Part shown: positions 1-5,002 of the stretch, piece by piece
Numbering within the stretch: the stretch's first letter is position 1
Layout: each line of letters begins with the position of its first letter
DNA from: Candidatus Sulfotelmatobacter sp.
Lineage (GTDB): Bacteria; Acidobacteriota; Terriglobia; Terriglobales; Acidobacteriaceae
Direction of reading: 5' to 3'
Assembly (NCBI GenBank): GCA_030049565.1
Contig: JASIKQ010000666.1
Coordinates: forward strand, 1-5,002
Length of the DNA: 5,002 bases
Translations under genes and position numbers: made by a program
The notes under the pieces: model-generated
What the model was told of the DNA's origin: nothing
The model's input: the letters and a program-made list of their open reading frames with translations, nothing else
Databases searched by the model: none

Positions 1-388
1 CACCGATTTCGAGCAGACCTCCGTGCAGCACCAACCCGCCAACGGGGCGCCAGCCTTGAGAGCCGGGGTGGGTCCACAGAAGCAAGCCCTTGCCGCTAGC
101 GCAGTAATCGCGAATAGCGCCCACCATGTGCGCCGCCCAAACCCAGGTCCCGGAGAACAGGACGACTGCATCAATGGCATCGTCGCATTTCATTTTCTTG
201 AATGCGGCCCGGGCCTCTTCTTTGCTGGCGACAACAATGCCATGCTCAAGCACCTTTAGACCCGCCGCAACGAGTGCACTCTTGGCGCGCTGAACCAATG
301 CATCATCGATGAATGGGGTACCCATTGGGTCTTTTAGACCGTCTTTATGAACTCCAAAAACTATGAATCCGATTGTGGGTTGGATCAC
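1..388 (-). CDS. L-fucose/L-arabinose isomerase family protein, N-terminal part (cut by the window edge)
   Basis: I translated this frame by hand: 129 codons stay open from a GTG start to the left edge with no stop. The protein opens with a beta-strand-like segment (IGFIVFGVHKDG). An alternating alpha/beta pattern follows, including LVAAGLKVLEHGIVVASKEEA, DAVVLFSGTWVWAAHMV (about residues 73-89) and LLLWTHPGSQGW, then GGLVLHGGLLEIG. This is the style of the N-terminal Rossmann-like domain of the L-fucose/L-arabinose isomerase superfamily, whose members convert aldoses to ketoses with a divalent metal. The metal-binding and catalytic residues would lie beyond the window and cannot be checked. 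The GTG start overlaps the TGA stop of the kinase gene (GTGA) and has an AGGAGG four bases upstream, so the start is well supported and translation is probably coupled. Sitting next to an FGGY kinase fits a ketose-forming step before phosphorylation. Family call is good; the substrate is unknown. Confidence 0.78.
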   Translation of the reverse strand, partial: MIQPTIGFIVFGVHKDGLKDPMGTPFIDDALVQRAKSALVAAGLKVLEHGIVVASKEEARAAFKKMKCDDAIDAVVLFSGTWVWAAHMVGAIRDYCASGKGLLLWTHPGSQGWRPVGGLVLHGGLLEIG

Positions 389-1932
389 CGTTCCTCCTGG
401 CTCTTTGCACTTGCAGTACATGTAATCGCCGTGATGGCCGAACGCAAATGGCGGTATTGTTTCGCTTGTTGTGCGTAGGCAGCTGCAATCGCATGGTCGG
501 GTGATAACGTAGAAATATCGCGGACCACGAGTTCCACAGCCTCACGCAAGCTCCCGTATTCTCCGCATGCGACCCCGGCAAGTATGGCTCCGCCGAGACA
601 CACTGCCTCCGGACATTCCATTACGTGGAACTGCCGACCTGACAAAGCAGCCCGCAACTGGAGACCCAGAGCCGAGCGCGCGCCTCCGCCGGTAACATAG
701 ATGTCCTGAAACTCTCCTACAGCGTTGGCCAAAATATCAACCATCTGCGACATTTCACAGGCGAGTCCTTCGAGGATGCCTTTGTAAATCTGGCTGCGGG
801 TTGTGTTCGCGCTCAAGCCGGAGATGATTGCGCGGGCGTGCGGATTGAAGTCAGGATTGCACGTGCCGATCAGATTAGGAGTAATGCAAAGACCGGTGGG
901 GCCCGCCGGTGCTTCCTGTTCCAGGGTCGCGTAGTGGAGGGACTCCGCGTAAGATGGGTCCGCGCCCGGAGCGAGGATGCCTGCGCCGGACATTTCTCCG
1001 TACAACAAGTCGTGGAACCACTTGATCATGATTCCCGATGGAAAATACGCCAGCGTGACGAACTTCTCTGGAACCACGTGACAATAAGTGTTGAGAGAAG
1101 CCGCAAGCGCCGCATCCGTTAATCTGGGCTGATCGGAAGCCAGCACTAGACATTCGTAAGTGCCCATCGAGTCGGCCACGCGGCCCGAACCCATAGCGCC
1201 AACTCCCAGTGCAGCGCAGGGTTGATCGTGTCCTCCCATCACGACAACCGTTCCCGGTGAGAGACCGAGTTGTCTGGCAGCGGCTTGGTTCAATTTTCCC
1301 GCAATCGTTCCAGCGGGCACGGGAACGGGCAGGCGTTCAGAATTTATTTCTGTGGCGGCGAGAATCTTGTCGGACCAGCGGCGCTGCCGTATATCAAATG
1401 CCAGATATCGACAGGCCAGGGAATAATCGATATAGCCAGGTAGTCCTAATCGGGAAAGAACATAACCAATCACACTGAGGAAACAAACCGAGGAAGCGAA
1501 AATATCCGGCCGGTGCTTACGCAGCCAAAGAAATTTCGGAACCGGATACATGGGATGAGCGACCAGGCCGGTGATTTCGAAAAGTTGCTTTTTCCCGAAT
1601 GTTCGTTCGAGCCACACGGTTTCCTCGGTGGCTCGATTGTCCTGGTTGAGAATGGCTGGAGCGATCGCCTCATTGCGTCGATTTACCGGCACAAAGGTTT
1701 CGCCGTGCGAATTGAGACACATGGCTCGCACGGGATCAGGAAGATTGCTGGATACGGTTTGCGAACAATGACACACTGCCTGCCAGAAGCGCTCGGGATT
1801 CATCTCTGCATGCGAAGGAGCGGGGAACTCCGGCGTGTAAGCGCAGGCGTGCTGGGCAAGTATCTCGCCCGTCACCGCAAATACCACCGCTTTGCATCTG
1901 CTCGAACCGATATCAATGGCAAGCAAACTCAT
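385..1932 (-). CDS. FGGY-family carbohydrate kinase
   Basis: ATP-dependent sugar kinase, cytoplasmic, expected to phosphorylate the ketose made by the downstream isomerase. From the ATG chosen here it has 515 residues, normal for the family (about 480-550). Visible landmarks are: the N-terminal phosphate-binding loop DIGSSRCKAVVF (7-18); NQDNRA (97-102), corresponding to the substrate-side DQR region; GGHDQPCAALGVG (233-245), with Asp236 as the likely catalytic base that opens the C-terminal domain; SMGTYECL (255-262), the Gly-Thr phosphate loop; GGGARS (415-420), an ATP-site glycine motif; and CLGGAILAGVACGEYGS (445-461), the C-terminal FGGY signature region. Its order resembles xylulokinase-like members, but specificity cannot be read. 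The frame also runs upstream to a TTG at 1983, adding 17 lysine- and serine-rich residues. I prefer the ATG because MSLLAIDIGSS is a typical family N-terminus. Neither start has a clear SD. The stop overlaps the isomerase start. Confidence 0.92.
   Translation of the reverse strand: MSLLAIDIGSSRCKAVVFAVTGEILAQHACAYTPEFPAPSHAEMNPERFWQAVCHCSQTVSSNLPDPVRAMCLNSHGETFVPVNRRNEAIAPAILNQDNRATEETVWLERTFGKKQLFEITGLVAHPMYPVPKFLWLRKHRPDIFASSVCFLSVIGYVLSRLGLPGYIDYSLACRYLAFDIRQRRWSDKILAATEINSERLPVPVPAGTIAGKLNQAAARQLGLSPGTVVVMGGHDQPCAALGVGAMGSGRVADSMGTYECLVLASDQPRLTDAALAASLNTYCHVVPEKFVTLAYFPSGIMIKWFHDLLYGEMSGAGILAPGADPSYAESLHYATLEQEAPAGPTGLCITPNLIGTCNPDFNPHARAIISGLSANTTRSQIYKGILEGLACEMSQMVDILANAVGEFQDIYVTGGGARSALGLQLRAALSGRQFHVMECPEAVCLGGAILAGVACGEYGSLREAVELVVRDISTLSPDHAIAAAYAQQAKQYRHLRSAITAITCTASAKSQEER
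393..398 (-). promoter_or_regulatory. Ribosome binding site of the isomerase gene
   Basis: On the minus strand this reads AGGAGG, a full Shine-Dalgarno core, four bases before the GTG start. It lies inside the last codons of the kinase gene (its C-terminal SQEER). It decides the GTG start of the isomerase, which has no ATG nearby; the next in-frame methionine is codon 22. Confidence 0.8.
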
Positions 1933-2103
1933 GATGGGTTTTCGATTCTTGCTTGCTTTACTTTTTGAAGATGTTTCATCCAAACGTCGTAATCTTTATC
2001 GCGCTGGTGGCGTTAAGCCAGTCCGCGCCGAACTGCCGGAATGCGTCACGACACGCCTCAGGCAAGGCATCGCTTTGCGGAAGTTCTCAACTATCGGCAC
2101 CAC
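1933..2103 (-). other. Spacer with very short, ATGA-linked reading frames; possible remnant of a small gene
   Basis: This is the only sizeable gap in the operon. It holds no ordinary gene on either strand and no clear terminator hairpin with a U-run. On the minus strand an ATG (2107-2105) overlaps the mutarotase stop as ATGA but meets a TGA after six codons. The same frame is then open for 36 codons (2086-1979), encoding a protein-like stretch that includes LPEACRDAFRQFGADWLNA. It ends in a TGA that overlaps another ATG (1979). That ATG opens a 16-codon frame (MKHLQKVKQARIENPS), whose TGA overlaps the kinase ATG at 1932. None of these starts has a recognisable SD. The stretch could be a decayed small gene, a chain of translational-coupling mini-ORFs, or chance. 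I do not recognise the peptide. Confidence 0.4.
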
Positions 2104-3285
2104 TCATAGGAATCTGTCTGCTGCGACTGAGAGGTTCCGGCCCCGAGCCCCGGACTCGACAACTTCGATCTTTCCCAGGGCAACGGAAACACGCGCTACG
2201 CCACGAAATGCCTCCGGTACCTGAAGTAACAAAATCAGAAACCGAACTTGCGCATTGGATTTAGCCGGAAGCCAGCGATACGTTGGTTTTCCAAACAGTG
2301 GACCTTGCTCGATGGTTTGGCGTCGCGGAATAGCGAACGGCGTTGTGCTAAACTCCAGCCCGCGGCAGAACGTTTTTCCGTGCCACGGCGCCTGGGTTCG
2401 GTTGTATCGTTCTTCCCAATTGCCTACCCAGGGGAAGTCAGCGCGTCGAAATGCATAGACGACGAGAAGCTTTAAGCGGGGGTTACATGCCGCGATGAAG
2501 CCAATCTCAAGTTCCGGATTCAACAATTGCGCCGTGTAATGTCCGAACCGCTGCGACGGCGTAGTGCGCAAGCTCATCCGCTTGCGATGTTTTGCCGGCG
2601 CGTTCGGCCAAGTAAATTCGGCATCCGGTTGCAGCGAAAATCGAGGGCTGTAGCTCGCTGGACAAACTTTCGCTCGCGTTGCCGGCATGTCGAACCAGGT
2701 GGTTTCCGCTTCCAGAAACGGCGGCCCGAAAGTTACATGTTCGTTCCACGAAATGGGCCGGTCGTAGCTGCTGAGGTTAACCGCCTCTTCTTCGCAATAA
2801 ATCACCGGATTTACCCGGTCAAGGGTGAGTCGCCTGCTGAAACTGATGCGGGCTTCGGGAAGCGTCAGACCATATTGCAATCGTGGCTTCGGCGAGGACT
2901 CTTGCTTCTGGAGTTTCCATTTCAAAGCGGGGGCTTCGCCATGAGTAGTGAGACCCGCTGCCGTTTCTTCCGGCGAAGGCGGTCCGAAGTGATCAAAGCT
3001 GAGGCTATGTCCGGCAATGCCGGCGAGCAGCCTGCCATCCGGCGGGGATCCGTAACGGCGCGCATGTTTCCCAGTTTTGTATTCGAATGGATCGATGGTT
3101 GCCCATTGCGGCCGCCATAGCGGGTTCACTCCGGGACAGGCATTCAAATTCAACTCGCAGATATGTCCTCCGCCCTCCAGAACGGAAACCCCTCCCCAAT
3201 GGGCCCGCAGGCGGAATCCGGAGCGACCCTCCATCACATTCTTGTTGCGCAAAACCGCCTGCGCTTGGCGAACCGATGTCGTCAT
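2104..3285 (-). CDS. Mutarotase-fold protein (aldose 1-epimerase-like)
   Basis: Predicted cytoplasmic protein of 393 residues with the marks of the galactose-mutarotase superfamily, beta-sandwich enzymes that interconvert sugar anomers. Visible landmarks are: an N-terminal GGVSVLEGGGHICELNLN strand pair (31-48); GVNPLWRP (52-59); GITGHS-like GIAGHSLSFDHFGPP (89-103); THGEAP (114-119), with His115 as one candidate catalytic His; WNEHVTFGPPFL (180-191), with His183 as the second; and RGLEFSTTPFAIPRR (308-322), with Glu311 as the candidate general base. It is longer than GalM proteins (about 340), with charged, variable stretches around 125-135 and 220-245. There is no signal peptide, so it probably acts on imported sugar. 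Its ATG overlaps the aldolase TGA as ATGA and no SD is visible, suggesting coupled translation. It could instead act on a modified or acidic sugar. The fold is fairly sure; the substrate is unknown. Confidence 0.75.
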   Translation of the reverse strand: MTTSVRQAQAVLRNKNVMEGRSGFRLRAHWGGVSVLEGGGHICELNLNACPGVNPLWRPQWATIDPFEYKTGKHARRYGSPPDGRLLAGIAGHSLSFDHFGPPSPEETAAGLTTHGEAPALKWKLQKQESSPKPRLQYGLTLPEARISFSRRLTLDRVNPVIYCEEEAVNLSSYDRPISWNEHVTFGPPFLEAETTWFDMPATRAKVCPASYSPRFSLQPDAEFTWPNAPAKHRKRMSLRTTPSQRFGHYTAQLLNPELEIGFIAACNPRLKLLVVYAFRRADFPWVGNWEERYNRTQAPWHGKTFCRGLEFSTTPFAIPRRQTIEQGPLFGKPTYRWLPAKSNAQVRFLILLLQVPEAFRGVARVSVALGKIEVVESGARGRNLSVAADRFL

Positions 3286-4109
3286 CGTGGGATAGCTTGA
3301 AATTCCGGCGTCACGCCTACGTTAAGAGCAGCACGTGCTTGTCCGAGAAATACACTGATGTTGTCGGCTTGGAAAACATTGCGGCCGAAGACGATGCCCG
3401 CTGCTCCTGCGGCGGCAACTGCACGCACCAGATCGAGTGCGTGTTTGTCCGACGCATGGCGGCTTCCACCCAACACCAGGATTGGTATGGGGCAATTTTC
3501 CACTACCGAACGCATTGAGGCTGTGTCTCCGGTGTAATCGGTCTTGACGGCATCCGCACCGAGCTCGGCTGCCATACGAGTGTGCAGGTTCAGCCATTGG
3601 GGATCACCTGGATGCTGCACATCCTTTCCCCGTGCGAGCGATTCAACAATGAGCGGGATTCCGGCTCGTTCACATTCGCGGGCGACTTCGGCGTTGCGAG
3701 CGATCTCCTTCATCTCAAACTCGGAGTCGCCGGTCCCTACGACGAGATAGGTGAGAACAGCATCTGCGCCCTGTCGCAACGCTTCCTCGGGGCGTGCGAG
3801 AAGCGAGCTATGGAGCGCGCCACTTCCGTTTTGTGCAATCGCAGACCAGACTGTCGTCCAATCCAGGCGGGCGATTAGAGCCGGGACAGGACCGGGTCGC
3901 GTCGAGCTGGCGAATTGGCGAATGAGCCCCAGGTTTAGCAGCAAGGCATCGACTCTGGCGTCGGTAAACTGTTGAATCTTTCCCAGAGGGTCTTCCGTTC
4001 CAGGAATCGTTCCCAGAACCAAAGCATGATCGAAAGCCACTACCAGAGCTCGGTGTTCCGAGCCTCCTAACACGCGATTCAAACGAATCTTCTTGCCGCA
4101 ATCGCTCAC
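3282..4109 (-). CDS. Class I (DeoC/LacD/FbaB-type) Schiff-base aldolase
   Basis: TIM-barrel aldolase of 275 residues, the usual size for the DhnA/FbaB and LacD group. Landmarks are: VVAFDHALVLGTIPG (23-37), the first barrel strand with the Asp-His pair; GADAVLTYLVVG (114-125); IPLIVESLARG (151-161), with a conserved strand Glu; GADAVKTDYTGD (184-195), with Lys189 as the probable Schiff-base lysine; PILVLGGSRHAS (209-220) and GIVFGRNVFQ (238-247), the Gly-Gly and Gly-Arg-Asn phosphate-binding loops. The likely reaction is retro-aldol cleavage of the ketose phosphate made by the kinase in this operon. The family also includes tagatose-bisphosphate, fructose-bisphosphate, LsrF and sulfoquinovose-pathway enzymes, so no substrate is assigned. 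The start is GTG with GAGGG just upstream. The stop overlaps the mutarotase ATG. Its first codons carry one arm of an inverted repeat shared with the end of the regulator gene. Confidence 0.88.
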   Translation of the reverse strand: MSDCGKKIRLNRVLGGSEHRALVVAFDHALVLGTIPGTEDPLGKIQQFTDARVDALLLNLGLIRQFASSTRPGPVPALIARLDWTTVWSAIAQNGSGALHSSLLARPEEALRQGADAVLTYLVVGTGDSEFEMKEIARNAEVARECERAGIPLIVESLARGKDVQHPGDPQWLNLHTRMAAELGADAVKTDYTGDTASMRSVVENCPIPILVLGGSRHASDKHALDLVRAVAAAGAAGIVFGRNVFQADNISVFLGQARAALNVGVTPEFQAIPR

Positions 4110-4170
4110 AGTGCCCTCAATCCCGGCTGAGTCTTAGACGGCCTCAAATTATCCCGCATGTGAGCGATTG
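4099..4170. repeat. Perfect 12-bp inverted repeat at the repressor-aldolase junction
   Basis: The plus strand reads CAATCGCTCACA at 4099-4110 and its exact complement TGTGAGCGATTG at 4159-4170, with 48 bp between. One arm lies in the last codons of the repressor gene (its Asn-Arg-Ser-His). The other covers the aldolase start (GTG AGC GAT TG). The arms are 60 bp apart centre to centre. In mRNA they could pair and mask the aldolase start codon; in DNA they could be two half-sites for a regulator. The match is directly visible; the function is inferred. Confidence 0.55.
4114..4118 (-). promoter_or_regulatory. Ribosome binding site of the aldolase gene
   Basis: Reads GAGGG on the minus strand, four bases before the GTG start at 4109. 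It supports that start over later methionines (none occurs near the N-terminus). It lies in the loop between the two arms of the 12-bp inverted repeat, so pairing of the arms would leave the SD in the loop but hide the start codon. Confidence 0.6.
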
Positions 4171-4982
4171 TCAACCTGTTTGTTTCTTTTATGCTGGATC
4201 TTGCGCGTTTCTTGCAACTCCGCAACTACAACTTCGACGCCGGCGTCACGCAAGCCCTTTATGTATTTGGAATCGGTGCCGGAATCGGTTACGAGGATGT
4301 CGATGTCCGCCAGGGGGCCGACGTAGGCAAAGCCCTGCGTACCAAACTTACTGTGATCGGCCAATGCGATCCGGGTTTTGGCAGCTCTGGTGATCATCTT
4401 CTTGATCTGTGCCTCAGCGTGGTTTGCGGTCGAGACTCCATAGGAAATATCGATTGCGCTCACTCCCAAGATTGCTTTGTCCAGGCGGATTTCGGAGAGC
4501 GCGCGCTGGGCCCATTCGCCGGAGAAATAGAACGTGTCCTTTTGAAGATCGCCGCCGGTGCAAAGGACGGTTACGCCGGTGCTTCTTTGCAACTGACAAA
4601 CGATAGTGGGAGAATTTGTCACTACGGTCAGCCGATTCCTGTGATTCAAGGCACGAGCGAGCTCGTACACCGTGGTGCTGCCCTCAAGAAAGACAGTTTC
4701 GCCATCCAGCACCAAGCGTTCAGCCTCGCGCGCAATGGCATGCTTCTCACTGGCGTGGCTGTGCGACAGGGTTTCGTAGGAGGGCTGGAAGTTGGTGCTG
4801 GACATCCGGGAAACTGCTCCCCCGTGAGAGCGAACCAGTACGCCATCTTGCTCCAAGGCTGCCAGGTCGCGCCTCACCGTGGCTGCGGTAACGCCCAGAG
4901 CGGCACAGAGATCGGAAGCGGTGATGGTGCGTTGACTGGAAAGGATCTCTCGGATTCGAAATCTACGTTCTTCTGCGAGCAT
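4149..4982 (-). CDS. DeoR/GlpR-family transcriptional repressor
   Basis: DNA-binding regulator of 277 residues, slightly longer than the usual 250-260 because of a basic, low-complexity tail (about 258-277). Residues 1-57 form the DeoR winged helix: RRFRIREILSSQ, then SDLCAALGVTAATVRRDLAA (23-42) as the helix-turn-helix and GVLVRSHGGAV (47-57) as the wing. The DeoR C-terminal sensor domain follows, related to the ribose-5-phosphate isomerase fold: GETVFLEGSTTVYELA (94-109), with the GSTT phosphate-binding motif; LTVVTNS (118-124); CTGGDLQ (141-147); and IALADHSKFG (205-214), with the conserved Asp-His-Ser-Lys of the effector site. Members usually bind a phosphorylated sugar and lose DNA affinity. 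As first gene of the run, it probably represses itself and the catabolic genes behind it. The ATG start is supported by AGGGAG ten bases upstream. Confidence 0.95.
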   Translation of the reverse strand: MLAEERRFRIREILSSQRTITASDLCAALGVTAATVRRDLAALEQDGVLVRSHGGAVSRMSSTNFQPSYETLSHSHASEKHAIAREAERLVLDGETVFLEGSTTVYELARALNHRNRLTVVTNSPTIVCQLQRSTGVTVLCTGGDLQKDTFYFSGEWAQRALSEIRLDKAILGVSAIDISYGVSTANHAEAQIKKMITRAAKTRIALADHSKFGTQGFAYVGPLADIDILVTDSGTDSKYIKGLRDAGVEVVVAELQETRKIQHKRNKQVDNRSHAG

Positions 4983-4992
4983 GATATTTGCG

Positions 4993-4998
4993 CTCCCT
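4993..4998 (-). promoter_or_regulatory. Ribosome binding site of the repressor gene
   Basis: Reads AGGGAG on the minus strand, ten bases before the ATG at 4982. The spacing is at the long end of normal. Only 20 bases of upstream sequence are inside the window, so the operon promoter and any main operator are not visible. Confidence 0.55.
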
Positions 4999-5002
4999 AA
5001 CC

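Noticed and set aside
23..259. Plus-strand frame of 78 codons at the left edge
   Set aside because: It is antisense to the isomerase N-terminal frame, which is open to the window edge and has a strong SD and start overlap.
1513..1968. Plus-strand frame of 151 codons opposite the kinase N-terminal half
   Set aside because: Antisense shadow of the FGGY kinase, with no motif of its own.
1953..2264. Plus-strand frame beginning with a hydrophobic, signal-peptide-like stretch (FHPNVVIFIALVALSQSAPNC)
   Set aside because: It starts in the spacer and runs antisense into the mutarotase. The region after the hydrophobic part looks like non-coding translation, rich in Arg and Ser, with no domain and no good SD. 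The hydrophobic start is probably chance.
2527..3120. Plus-strand frame of 197 codons opposite the mutarotase
   Set aside because: Composition is Arg-rich and typical of a shadow frame. The minus-strand protein there has coherent mutarotase motifs.
4110..4148. Possible terminator between repressor and aldolase
   Set aside because: No GC-rich hairpin followed by a U-run is present. The inverted repeat here has a 48-nt loop and no U-tract, so it does not look like an intrinsic terminator.
4159..4170. TGTGAGCG resembling a CRP or lac-operator half-site
   Set aside because: The matching TCACA half is 48 bp away rather than six, so this is not a CRP-type palindrome. The similarity to the lac operator is only to a half-site.
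4191..5000. Plus-strand open frame of 269 codons opposite the repressor gene
   Set aside because: It lies wholly antisense to a clear DeoR gene with all family motifs. Its translation shows no recognisable domain, and it has no supporting SD. Long antisense frames are expected in GC-rich coding DNA.

Overview
All the genes I can support lie on the minus strand and read from right to left, as one compact sugar-utilisation operon. In transcription order they are: a DeoR/GlpR-type repressor (4982-4149), a class I (DeoC/LacD/FbaB-type) Schiff-base aldolase (4109-3282), a mutarotase-fold (aldose 1-epimerase-like) protein (3285-2104), an FGGY-family carbohydrate kinase (start about 1932, stop at 385), and the first 129 codons of an L-fucose/L-arabinose-isomerase-family protein (388 to beyond the left edge). 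The genes are packed tightly. Aldolase and mutarotase overlap by ATGA, kinase and isomerase overlap by GTGA, and only 39 bp separate the repressor from the aldolase. The one looser junction is the roughly 170 bp between mutarotase and kinase.

The set of activities suggests a pathway: a mutarotase interconverts anomers, an aldose-ketose isomerase makes the ketose, an FGGY kinase phosphorylates it, and the aldolase splits the ketose phosphate into two smaller units. The DeoR protein would sense a pathway sugar phosphate and repress the operon, itself included. The logic resembles L-fucose or L-rhamnose catabolism, but the aldolase is a class I lysine enzyme rather than the zinc-dependent class II FucA/RhaD type. 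The substrate cannot be read from the sequence. No transporter, glycosidase or dehydrogenase that would narrow it down lies inside the window.

The organism looks like a bacterium of moderate to fairly high GC, with GTG starts and SD-type ribosome binding sites. The gene style would suit a soil or plant-polymer degrader such as an acidobacterium, but this is a weak impression and not a determination.

Two non-coding details are worth a second look. A perfect 12-bp inverted repeat links the last codons of the repressor gene to the start codon of the aldolase gene. In the mutarotase-kinase spacer, three ATGA stop/start overlaps link very short reading frames and may mark a decayed small gene. 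No RNA gene, mobile element, CRISPR array or convincing terminator was seen. The operon promoter must lie to the right of the window, since only 20 bp precede the repressor start.
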